In this document: one piece after another, positions 1-5,371 of the stretch | How positions within the stretch are numbered: position 1 is the first letter of the stretch | How the letters are laid out: each line of letters starts with the position of its first letter | From: Candidatus Thiosymbion ectosymbiont of Robbea hypermnestra | GTDB lineage: Bacteria; Pseudomonadota; Gammaproteobacteria; Chromatiales; Chromatiaceae | Direction: 5' to 3' | DNA: 7,232 nt | NCBI GenBank assembly: GCA_020443945.1 | Contig: JAIZWN010000131.1 | Coordinates: 1-7,232 of the forward strand | Notes under the pieces: generated by a model | What the model was told of the DNA's origin: nothing | Databases searched by the model: none | What the model saw: only the letters and a program-made list of their open reading frames with translations | Program-made: the position numbers and the translations under genes

Positions 1-9
1 GAATTCTTC

Positions 10-36
10 GTGGCTTGGTGGCTTGGTGGCTTGGTG
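10..36. repeat. 8-bp tandem repeat GTGGCTTG, about 3.4 units
   Basis: Three perfect contiguous copies of GTGGCTTG (10-17, 18-25, 26-33) are followed by a partial GTG. The stretch is preceded by AATTCTTCGTGG (2-13), and the same 12 bases recur at 1308-1319 in the spacer upstream of moeA. Short CTTCGTGG/TTGGTGG-type repeats are common intergenic material in proteobacterial genomes. No coding role is visible. Confidence 0.85.
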
Positions 37-103
37 TGAGAATACCGAGTCGGCGCGGTCTACCGACAAGTGTATGGACTTGCTGCATATGATTTTCGGG
101 GGA

Positions 104-132
104 TTCGGTTAATTGAGAACACCCCCTAGAAT
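104..132 (+). promoter_or_regulatory. Possible promoter of the 115-residue ORF
   Basis: TAGAAT at 127-132 is a good -10 hexamer (5 of 6 to TATAAT), and the same hexamer is seen before the tRNA-Val gene and before moeA. The -35 at the standard 17-bp spacing, TTCGGT (104-109), is poor. The predicted start near 139 would leave a leader of roughly 28 nt carrying the Shine-Dalgarno sequence of the next gene. The call rests mainly on the -10 and the spacing to the gene. Confidence 0.3.
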
Positions 133-166
133 GCCCCGCTACCGGGATAAATGAAAGAGGCACGCT

Positions 167-514
167 ATGATTTTAAAGGCCATCATCGAGGATCGGGAAT
201 ATAGCCTCGATGTACCCGAAGCCGTGATCGCCCAAGGCGAGGACTATTTCGCCAGACTCGACGCCGACATGGACCAGGGTTGGCAGATGAGCCGTGAGTG
301 GGTGCAACACCCAAACCCGGTGGAACGCTGCCAGATCGTCGCCGACAAGCTCCTGACCGCCCTGGAGAACGAGAATCACAAACTGGGCATGCTCATGGCC
401 GGCTACCTCCTGAGCCGTATGCCGAACCTGGACACGGTGGAAATCGATATCCGCGGCGAAATCCAGAACACCCAGTTCATCGACCGCCGATCCGGGTCAT
501 CCGCGAACCAATGA
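167..514 (+). CDS. Unrecognised small acidic protein (115 aa) upstream of hflD
   Basis: I do not recognise a named family. The start is well supported: AGAGG (156-160) lies 6 nt before the ATG. The protein looks soluble, with no signal peptide or membrane segment. It is acidic in its first half (residues 20-40 are rich in D and E), followed by a probably helical middle (about 50-85) rich in Leu, Ala and Met, and a short polar tail. Codon use matches the neighbouring genes, with G or C mostly in third positions, which supports it being real. It ends 51 nt before hflD on the same strand, so the two may be co-transcribed. In E. coli hflD follows mnmA; that gene is not in this window. No function is assigned. 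Confidence 0.75.
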   Translation: MILKAIIEDREYSLDVPEAVIAQGEDYFARLDADMDQGWQMSREWVQHPNPVERCQIVADKLLTALENENHKLGMLMAGYLLSRMPNLDTVEIDIRGEIQNTQFIDRRSGSSANQ

Positions 515-565
515 GCCGAGCGCGCGCCACCGCCATCTCTGACTTCCCCGCTCCGAAGACGACCC

Positions 566-1183
566 ATGACCTATACCGAAAAAGATCGGTTCATCGCCCT
601 GGCGGGCCTCTATCAATCCGTCCTGTGCATCCGGCGGGTCGCCCGGCAGGGCAGCATCGACACGGAGGCCATGGAACCCTGTATTTACAGCCTGTTCCAG
701 ACCGATGCCGCCAGCGTTCCCGAAATATTCGGGGCCCCAGGCAGCCTGACCTCCGGGGCAAGGGAGCTGTTGGAGCAGCTGACCGGCAAGCAGCCGCAGG
801 AGGTGGAATCGATCCGCTACATCATCGGCCTGCTCAAGCTCGAGCGGGTATTGTCGGGCCACGGCAAAATGATCGAGACCATCGGCTCGGGCCTGGAAGA
901 GGCGCGGGCCAAGCTGGAGCTCTTCCCCATGCTGCATCCCAACCTGCTGGCCCACCTGGCGGACATCTACAGCCGGACCATCAGCCGGCTGCAACCGCGC
1001 ATCATGGTCCAGGGCGATTCCCGCTTTCTGCAGCTCCCGGACAACCAGAACCGAATCCGCGCCCTTCTCCTGGCCGGCGTGCGCTCCGCCTGGCTGTGGC
1101 GCCAGGTCGGAGGCACCCGCTGGCAGCTCCTGTTCGGCCGCAAACGACTGCTCATAACGGCCCGCGACTATCTACAGTCATAA
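566..1183 (+). CDS. hflD: HflD homologue (high-frequency lysogenization protein)
   Basis: The product has 205 residues, close to the 213 of E. coli HflD. The strongest family signal is the C-terminal part (about residues 160-200), where RALLLAGVRSAWLWRQVGG and QLLFGRKRL align well with RATLLAGIRAAVLWHQVGG and QLMFSRNRL of E. coli HflD as I recall it. The N-terminal ALAGLYQSV and the central LKLERVLS also fit. E. coli HflD is a peripheral membrane protein that binds phage lambda CII; its role in bacteria without lambda is not established. The protein is predicted to be largely helical. The ATG at 566 gives the N-terminus expected for the family, though the Shine-Dalgarno sequence before it is weak. 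It lies 51 nt after the upstream small gene. A 72-bp palindromic element begins 37 nt after its stop and may end the transcript. Confidence 0.93.
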   Translation: MTYTEKDRFIALAGLYQSVLCIRRVARQGSIDTEAMEPCIYSLFQTDAASVPEIFGAPGSLTSGARELLEQLTGKQPQEVESIRYIIGLLKLERVLSGHGKMIETIGSGLEEARAKLELFPMLHPNLLAHLADIYSRTISRLQPRIMVQGDSRFLQLPDNQNRIRALLLAGVRSAWLWRQVGGTRWQLLFGRKRLLITARDYLQS

Positions 1184-1220
1184 CCTTGAAGGAATAAAGA
1201 ATCCGCGGATTGGACTCGTG

Positions 1221-1292
1221 GGTAGTGTTCTAACTTTGTTGTTTCCGGGATTCGGCGTATATACCCAGGGACAACAAAATTACAACACCACC
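1221..1292 (+). repeat. 72-bp palindromic element, copy 1 (inverted partner at 4225-4296)
   Basis: This is an imperfect palindrome with 29-nt arms (1221-1249 and 1264-1292) around a 14-nt loop (1250-1263). The arms match at 23 of 29 positions, and G-U pairs raise that to 25-26 in RNA. The left end is GGTAGTGTTC and the right end CAACACCACC. The reverse complement of 4225-4296 matches it at 70 of 72 positions; the two differences (1254 and 1263) are both in the loop. Similarity stops abruptly at both ends. It sits 37 nt after the hflD stop, like ERIC- or REP-type intergenic hairpins or a MITE (non-autonomous miniature transposon). A role in transcript termination or mRNA stability is plausible. 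No transposase is nearby. Confidence 0.9.
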
Positions 1293-1565
1293 GCTGACAG
1301 GTCGAGCAATTCTTCGTGGTTCGTGCGGTCTTCCAATCGTACAGGATTAACAGGATTTTCAAGATTCACAGGATGTTTTTACGGTGGGTAATCTACGGAC
1401 CAAGAACCGCGAACATCTGTGAGTTCAAAGCGCTTGAAACGGTTCCGCGGGCGGCGGAGATTCCGTTGTTCAATGACTTGGTCGCAACGGGAATCGACAG
1501 CGGACTAGGGGTCAATTTTGGACACTAAGATGAAATGGGGTACTGATCGGGTGTTCCCCGTCCGG
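1293..1565. other. AT-richer spacer upstream of moeA made of repeats, no gene seen
   Basis: About 270 bp between the 72-bp element and the moeA promoter. It is visibly richer in A and T than the surrounding genes. It contains AATTCTTCGTGG (1308-1319, shared with the window start), the CAGGATT repeat (1341-1376), and GGGTCAATTTTGGACAC near 1509-1525, which could be a remnant of an insertion-sequence end (weak inference). Short ORFs here read through the repeats and show no protein-like features, so I call none of them. Confidence 0.6.
1341..1376. repeat. 9-bp tandem repeat of the ACAGGATTN type, four units
   Basis: The units are ACAGGATTA, ACAGGATTT, TCAAGATTC and ACAGGATGT, so the third is degenerate. 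This motif (AATCCTGT on the other strand) is known to me as a recurrent intergenic repeat in many unrelated bacterial genomes, often close to CTTCGTGG-type sequence, which also occurs here 22 nt upstream. Its function is unknown. Confidence 0.85.
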
Positions 1566-1571
1566 TAGAAT
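1543..1571 (+). promoter_or_regulatory. Possible moeA promoter
   Basis: TAGAAT (1566-1571) is a good -10 hexamer, and CTGATC (1543-1548) lies 17 bp upstream as a weak -35. The predicted start of transcription near 1578 leaves a leader of about 45 nt before the ATG at 1623. It also places the alternative GTG at 1575 at or before the transcript start, which argues against that GTG. Confidence 0.35.
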
Positions 1572-1622
1572 AAGGTGAAGCATAATACCGGCCTGCCCCG
1601 TCCAGATCAGGATCTACCACCG

Positions 1623-2882
1623 ATGACCACTCGCAACGACCCTTCCGAGACACCAGGGGCACGCCCCCCCCTCTCCATGGAGGAGGCCCTCGCACAGCTG
1701 CTGGCCCAGGCCCGACCCGTCGCGGACGCCGAGTCGGTTCCTACCCACTCCGGGCTCGGGCGGGTATTGGCCGAACCCGTGGTGAGTACCCTCGACGTCC
1801 CCGGCTGGGACAACAGCGCGATGGACGGCTACGCGGTGCGTAGCGCCGACCTGGCGGCGAGCGGCGGCCGCCTGCCGGTTTCCCAGCGCATCCCCGCCGG
1901 CGTCGCCGGATCGCCGCTGGCGCCCGGCACGGTGGCCCGCATCTTCACCGGCGCCCCGGTACCCGCGGGCGCCGATACGGTGGTCATCCAGGAATCCTGC
2001 ACCGCCGAGGGCGATTGGGTGCGGATGCCGCCGGACGTCAAGCCCGGCGCCAACATCCGCCGCACCGGCGAGGATATCGCCGCCGGCTCCCAGGTCCTCC
2101 AGATCGGTATCCGGCTGCGGGCCCAGCATCTGGGGCTCGCCGCCTCGGTGGGCAGCGCCGCGCTCAAGGTCTACCGCCGCCTGCGGGTCGCCATCTTCTC
2201 CAGCGGTGACGAGCTGGTGATGCCCGGCACCCCGCTGGGGCCGGGGCAGATCTATAACTCCAACCGCTTTACCCTCACCGGTCTGCTGCAAGAGCTGGAC
2301 TGCATGGTCCTGGATCTGGGCACCGTCGAGGACACCCTGGAGGCCACCATGGCGACCCTGGCCGACGCGGCCGAACGCGCGGACCTGGTGGTGGCCAGCG
2401 GCGGCGTCTCCGTGGGCGAGGAAGACCATGTCAAGCCGGCGGTGGAGCGCCTGGGCAGCCTGGATCTGTGGCGGGTCGCCATCCGCCCCGGCAAGCCGCT
2501 GGCCTTCGGGCACATCGGCGCGGCGCGGACCCCCTTCATCGGCACCCCCGGCAATCCCGTCTCCCTGTTCGTCATCTTCCACCTCTTCGCGCGGCCCTTC
2601 ATCCAACGCAGCCAAGGCATCACCGGGTCCGTCCGACCCGCCGCGCTGACCGCCGAGGCGGATTTCGCCTGGCCGCGGCCGGGCAAGCGCCGTGAGTTCC
2701 ACCGCGCACGCCTGGAGCCGAGCGCGGATGGTCGACTCCGGGTCAGCGTTCATCCCAACCGCTCCTCCGCCGTACTTTCCTCCGTGGCCTGGGCCAACGG
2801 CCTGGTCGATATCCCCGCGGGTCGGATCCTGCGGAAAGGCGACTCCGTCGCCTTCATCCCTTTCAACGGGCTCACCGCATGA
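1623..2882 (+). CDS. moeA: Molybdopterin molybdenumtransferase MoeA
   Basis: This enzyme inserts molybdate into adenylylated molybdopterin, the last common step of molybdenum cofactor synthesis, in the cytoplasm. From the ATG at 1623 it has 419 residues, near the 411 of E. coli MoeA. Hallmarks in order: DNSAMDGYAV (about residues 63-72; D68 corresponds to catalytic D59 of E. coli), FTGAPVP, the GEDI region, SSGDEL, SGGVSVGEEDHVK, RPGKPLAFG and GTPGNPVS, the last belonging to the molybdopterin-binding fold. A C-terminal domain IV ends it. An in-frame GTG at 1575 would add 16 residues, but it lies next to the predicted -10 and lacks a family counterpart. Its Shine-Dalgarno sequence is weak (AGGA about 10 nt upstream). 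The stop overlaps the moaD start in ATGA, indicating translational coupling. Confidence 0.96.
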   Translation: MTTRNDPSETPGARPPLSMEEALAQLLAQARPVADAESVPTHSGLGRVLAEPVVSTLDVPGWDNSAMDGYAVRSADLAASGGRLPVSQRIPAGVAGSPLAPGTVARIFTGAPVPAGADTVVIQESCTAEGDWVRMPPDVKPGANIRRTGEDIAAGSQVLQIGIRLRAQHLGLAASVGSAALKVYRRLRVAIFSSGDELVMPGTPLGPGQIYNSNRFTLTGLLQELDCMVLDLGTVEDTLEATMATLADAAERADLVVASGGVSVGEEDHVKPAVERLGSLDLWRVAIRPGKPLAFGHIGAARTPFIGTPGNPVSLFVIFHLFARPFIQRSQGITGSVRPAALTAEADFAWPRPGKRREFHRARLEPSADGRLRVSVHPNRSSAVLSSVAWANGLVDIPAGRILRKGDSVAFIPFNGLTA

Positions 2883-3133
2883 TCAGGCTTCTCTACTTCG
2901 CCCGCCTGCGGGAACAGCTGGATACCCCCGGCGAGGAGATCGCACCCACCGCCGATCTGGCGACGGTCGGCGACATCCTGGCCCTGCTGCGTCGCCGCGG
3001 TGGGGTCTGGTCCGAGCGCCTCGCGGAGGAGGCGCCCGTCCTGGCGGCGGTCAATCAGGAGACGGCCCGTCCCGAAACCCCGGTCGTGGACGGCGACGAG
3101 GTGGCCTTCTTTCCGCCGGTAACGGGGGGATAA
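2879..3133 (+). CDS. moaD: Molybdopterin synthase small subunit MoaD
   Basis: MoaD is the ubiquitin-fold sulfur carrier of molybdopterin synthase. Its C-terminal glycine is thiocarboxylated (MoeB-dependent in E. coli) and donates sulfur to cyclic pyranopterin monophosphate while bound to MoaE. The protein has 84 residues (E. coli 81). It begins IRLLYFARLRE, typical of the family, has DGDEVAFFPPVTGG at the end, and finishes with the required Gly-Gly. The ATG shares four bases with the moeA stop and has little Shine-Dalgarno sequence of its own, so it is probably translated by coupling. Oddity: moaE, which very often follows moaD directly, is not here; the next gene is fnr after 296 bp. Confidence 0.95.
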   Translation: MIRLLYFARLREQLDTPGEEIAPTADLATVGDILALLRRRGGVWSERLAEEAPVLAAVNQETARPETPVVDGDEVAFFPPVTGG

Positions 3134-3371
3134 CCGCGCCGCTCGGCTTGCCCATGGGGTGCCTTGGTGTCCACCGGCTCCCAAGCCTCCTGTCGATCGG
3201 TGACCAACGAGGTCGCCCGGCAACGACCATCGGAGCATCCCCCGTCCCACGGGACCTATCTCGATTTTTCCAGGTGGCCCCAAAGGGGGATCCGTAGCCC
3301 GTTACACGCGATTTCGGAGTAGCCTTGGCATCCGCCCAAGGGGTCAACCACCGGCGTTGAAACTCTGTCGC
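3134..3371. other. Intergenic region between moaD and the fnr promoter
   Basis: No protein-like reading frame is seen on the + strand. A long minus-strand frame (3051-3557) crosses it but is antisense to both moaD and fnr and has shadow-like composition. A small hairpin CCCGT-CCC-ACGGG (3241-3253) is followed 11 nt later by five T residues (3265-3269). This could be a weak terminator for moeA-moaD but is not a classical one. No remnant of moaE was recognised. Confidence 0.5.
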
Positions 3372-3385
3372 TTGATCCAGGTCAT
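3372..3385. promoter_or_regulatory. Candidate FNR/Anr binding site upstream of fnr
   Basis: TTGAT-CCAG-GTCAT fits the known consensus TTGAT-N4-ATCAA in 8 of 10 defined positions, and the Anr/Dnr-type variant TTGAT-N4-GTCAA in 9 of 10. It lies 45 nt before the fnr start codon. It overlaps the putative -35 (3372-3377), a position expected to repress, so FNR probably limits its own synthesis, as is known for E. coli fnr. The regulatory sign is inference. Confidence 0.6.
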
Positions 3386-3400
3386 ATGAATCTGCAAAAT
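3372..3400 (+). promoter_or_regulatory. Possible fnr promoter
   Basis: TTGATC (3372-3377) and CAAAAT (3395-3400) are spaced by exactly 17 bp, each matching 4 of 6 consensus bases. The predicted start near 3407 leaves a short leader of about 23 nt with the G-run that serves as ribosome binding site. An alternative -35, TTGAAA (3357-3362), has no convincing -10 partner. Confidence 0.4.
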
Positions 3401-3429
3401 AGCGATTAGTTTCAGCGGGGGTTCGACCA

Positions 3430-4188
3430 TTGACTGCGTCCAAGGTCATTTCATTCGAAGCGTTGCGGGTAGCCTGCAAGAATTGCAGCCTGGACACGCT
3501 TTGCCTGCCGGTGGGTCTGACGCTGGACGATGTCGAGCGGCTGGATGACATCGTCAAGCGCGCCCGCCCCCTGCACCGGGGCGATTATGTCTTTCGCAAC
3601 GGCGAGCGTTTTCGCTCCCTGTATGTCGTCAAGACCGGATCGGTCAAGACCTTCGCGCCGAGTCCCGAGGGCGGCGAGCAGGTTCTGGGATTTCATCTTC
3701 CCGGCGAGATCATCGGCCTGGATGCCATCGAGAAGGAAACCCATGCCTGCTCGGCAAAGGTTCTGGAGACCTCCGCGATTTGCGAGGTTCCCTTTTCCCG
3801 CCTCGAGGAGCTGAGCAGCAACATTCCGTCCCTGCAACATCAGATCTATCGGTTGCTCAGCAAGGAGATCGGCCAGGATACGGAGATGCTCCTCTTGCTC
3901 GGCAAGAAGAGCGCCGAGGAACGCCTCGCCGCCTTTCTCCTGAGTATGTCGAAACGCCTGCGCAAACGCGGCCTGAGCCCCACCGATTTTTACCTGAGCA
4001 TGTCACGCCACGAGATCAGCAACTATCTCGGATTGGCCGTCGAAACCGTCAGCCGACTGTTCACCCGGTTCCAGGACGAAGGGCTGTTGAAGGTCGATCG
4101 CAAACACGTCGAGCTGCTGGATCTGGAGGCGATGGAAACCATCGTCGCCCGCCGCGTCGTGACCGGTGACCGTCAGCAAATGACCTGA
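3430..4188 (+). CDS. fnr: FNR-type oxygen-sensing transcription regulator
   Basis: This is a Crp/Fnr-family regulator of 252 residues (E. coli FNR 250). Cysteines C16, C19 and C25 (in ACKNCSLDTLC) and C118 (in ETSAICEVPF) correspond to the four [4Fe-4S] ligands C20, C23, C29 and C122 of E. coli FNR, with constant offset 4. L24 matches L28, which shields the cluster. An extra cysteine, C107, is present. Residues about 30-125 form the cyclic-nucleotide-binding-like sensor, followed by the dimerisation helix (about 135-157). The helix-turn-helix near 193-213 has E205, S208 and R209, the residues that read TTGAT half-sites. Under anoxia such proteins dimerise and control anaerobic respiration genes. 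The start is TTG: a G-run (3417-3421) lies 8 nt upstream, and no ATG or GTG occurs in frame between it and the upstream stop at 3400-3402. It is convergent with dnaQ, with a 72-bp palindrome starting 37 bases past the stop. Confidence 0.95.
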   Translation: MTASKVISFEALRVACKNCSLDTLCLPVGLTLDDVERLDDIVKRARPLHRGDYVFRNGERFRSLYVVKTGSVKTFAPSPEGGEQVLGFHLPGEIIGLDAIEKETHACSAKVLETSAICEVPFSRLEELSSNIPSLQHQIYRLLSKEIGQDTEMLLLLGKKSAEERLAAFLLSMSKRLRKRGLSPTDFYLSMSRHEISNYLGLAVETVSRLFTRFQDEGLLKVDRKHVELLDLEAMETIVARRVVTGDRQQMT

Positions 4189-4224
4189 ACCGGCGGTTTC
4201 TCGTCAGGGGCACCTTGAGAAATT

Positions 4225-4296
4225 GGTGGTGTTGTAATTTTGTTGTCCCTGGGGATATACGCTGAATCCCGGAAACAACAAAGTTAGAACACTACC
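4225..4296 (-). repeat. 72-bp palindromic element, copy 2 (inverted partner of 1221-1292)
   Basis: This is the reverse complement of copy 1 with 70 of 72 identical bases; the arms (4225-4253 and 4268-4296) are identical to those of copy 1 and both differences are in the loop. It occupies the gap between the convergent genes fnr (36 nt after its stop) and dnaQ (18 nt after its stop). It could form a hairpin in either transcript and so act as a bidirectional terminator or stabiliser. No target-site duplication is evident at either copy. Confidence 0.9.
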
Positions 4297-4314
4297 GAAA
4301 AACTCGAGGTTCCT

Positions 4315-5031
4315 TCAAGCCCAGGTCTTGAGCCACAGGCATTCCCCGCCGCTCGCCTCGTCGATCGCGGCGAGCCGGGCCTGGTGGGCGGCCGACTCCT
4401 CCGTGCTTGCCCGCACCACGACCAGGGGCGACTGTCGCGTCGCAAGCCGGCGCGGACCCGCGCGCGTTCCGCCCGTCCCCGAGGCGCCCTGAGCGCCCAG
4501 GGACAGGCTGACCTGCCCCCCCGACATGGTGAGGTACAGGTCGGCCAGGATCTCCGCATCCAGCAAGGCGCCATGCAGGTCGCGCTGCGAGTTGTCGATC
4601 TCGTAGCGCCGGCACAGGGCATCGAGGCTGTTGCGCTGCCCAGGATGCAAAGCCCTTGCCATGACCAAGGTATCCGTGATTCGGCACAATGCCTCGATGG
4701 GCTGCGCATCCTCCCGCCACAGACCCAACTCATGGTTCAGAAAACCCACGTCGAAGGGCGCATTGTGGATAATGAGCTCGGCATCCCGGACATAGCCGAT
4801 AAAATCCTCCGCAATGTCGGCAAAGCGCGGCTTATCGCGCAGAGACTCGTTCGTGATGCCGTGAACCCGCATGGCCCCCTGGTCGATTTCCCGGTCCGGC
4901 TGCAAATATTGGTGAAAGTTGTTGCGGGTAAGCCGGCGATCCACGAGCTCGACGCAACCGATCTCGATGATGCGGTGCCCCTCCGCCGGCTCCAGGCCCG
5001 TGGTTTCCGTGTCGAGTACGATCTGGCGCAT
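4315..5031 (-). CDS. dnaQ: DNA polymerase III epsilon subunit (3'-5' proofreading exonuclease)
   Basis: This is the DEDDh exonuclease that removes mispaired bases within the polymerase III core. It has 238 residues (E. coli 243). Motif I is LDTETTG with D7 and E9; motif II is IIHNAPFDVGFLNHE with D94; motif III is DLHGALLDAEILADLY with H153 and D158. These match D12, E14, D103, H162 and D167 of E. coli. After the catalytic domain, GGQVSLSLG (about 171-179) corresponds to the QTSMAF-type clamp-binding motif. A Gly/Ala/Arg-rich linker leads to a tail, AAHQARL...GECLW, that resembles the alpha-binding end of E. coli epsilon. The ATG at 5031 places the first Asp as expected. It follows rnhA by 340 bp on the same strand; in E. 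coli the two genes are divergent instead. A promoter lies upstream. Confidence 0.97.
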   Translation of the reverse strand: MRQIVLDTETTGLEPAEGHRIIEIGCVELVDRRLTRNNFHQYLQPDREIDQGAMRVHGITNESLRDKPRFADIAEDFIGYVRDAELIIHNAPFDVGFLNHELGLWREDAQPIEALCRITDTLVMARALHPGQRNSLDALCRRYEIDNSQRDLHGALLDAEILADLYLTMSGGQVSLSLGAQGASGTGGTRAGPRRLATRQSPLVVVRASTEESAAHQARLAAIDEASGGECLWLKTWA

Positions 5032-5032
5032 C

Positions 5033-5125
5033 TCACGCCCCGCTGGTCGTAGTGAAATTCCGCGGCCGAAAGGCGTCGTCGTTCCACAGGGTGACGAGCT
5101 CCTCTTGGACTTCTATTTGGGTCAT
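5033..5125 (-). CDS. Possible 30-codon upstream ORF before dnaQ
   Basis: An ATG at 5125 opens a 30-residue frame (starting MTQIEVQEELVTLWNDD) that ends with TGA at 5035-5033. Only one base separates that stop from the dnaQ ATG. It is the first ATG after the predicted dnaQ promoter, so it would lie in the dnaQ leader. The stop-start arrangement would allow ribosomes to re-initiate on dnaQ, and dnaQ itself has only a modest Shine-Dalgarno sequence. The peptide is acidic at its N-terminal half and resembles nothing I know. Its own ribosome binding site is weak. It may be a real leader peptide or a chance frame. Confidence 0.35.
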   Translation of the reverse strand: MTQIEVQEELVTLWNDDAFRPRNFTTTSGA

Positions 5126-5158
5126 GGTGTTCTGCCTGGAAGGTTGTCGATTCGGACC

Positions 5159-5187
5159 AATCTAGTGGGAATGGCCCTGGGTGGCAA
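5159..5187 (-). promoter_or_regulatory. Likely dnaQ promoter
   Basis: On the - strand TTGCCA (5187-5182) and TAGATT (5164-5159) are separated by 17 bp. Each differs from the sigma-70 consensus at two positions or fewer. Transcription would begin near 5152, about 120 nt before the dnaQ ATG, and would include the 30-codon upstream ORF. This makes dnaQ independent of the rnhA operon upstream. Confidence 0.55.
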
Positions 5188-5211
5188 GGCGTAGCCCGGC
5201 GAGCGGGCGCG

Positions 5212-5235
5212 GACGAGATAGGAGACGAGATAGGA
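5212..5235. repeat. Perfect 12-bp tandem duplication GACGAGATAGGA
   Basis: Two contiguous identical copies (5212-5223, 5224-5235) lie about 25-48 bp upstream of the dnaQ -35 hexamer. This could be a duplicated regulator site or simple slippage. No known operator is recognised. Confidence 0.8.
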
Positions 5236-5333
5236 AAGGTGGAGATGATTCGTCGAGCACGGGCGGCCGTTAGTTGATCCCCTCTCCCCGACCATCTCCC
5301 GGCGGAAGGATGTCGCAAGAGGCTATACCCGAT

Positions 5334-5353
5334 GCGGTCCGGGGATGGACCGC
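5334..5353 (-). terminator. Hairpin downstream of rnhA
   Basis: A perfect 7-bp GC-rich stem, GCGGTCC/GGACCGC, with a 6-nt loop begins 18 nt after the rnhA stop. No T-run follows, so it is not a classical intrinsic terminator. It may still mark the 3' end of the methyltransferase-rnhA transcript, which would agree with dnaQ having its own promoter. Confidence 0.4.
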
Positions 5354-5371
5354 CATGCTCGGCCGCGGCAA

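Noticed and set aside
298..1197. 299-residue plus-strand frame
   Set aside because: It overlaps the 115-residue gene and hflD in another frame and is dominated by Pro, Arg and Gly, typical of a shadow.
1316..1528. 70-residue plus-strand frame before moeA
   Set aside because: It translates the CAGGATT repeat and spacer, with no ribosome binding site or recognisable feature.
1575..1622. GTG at 1575 as the moeA start
   Set aside because: It lies next to the predicted -10, lacks a Shine-Dalgarno sequence, and adds 16 residues not expected for MoeA.
1614..2753. 379-residue minus-strand frame
   Set aside because: It is antisense to moeA and produced by GC-rich codon bias; composition is Gly/Ala/Arg/Asp rich with no family motif.
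3051..3557. 168-residue minus-strand frame over the moaD-fnr gap
   Set aside because: It is antisense to the end of moaD and the start of fnr, including the regulatory region, and shows no domain.
1221..4296. Calling the block a composite transposon
   Set aside because: There is no transposase, no target-site duplication, and gene composition is like the rest of the window.
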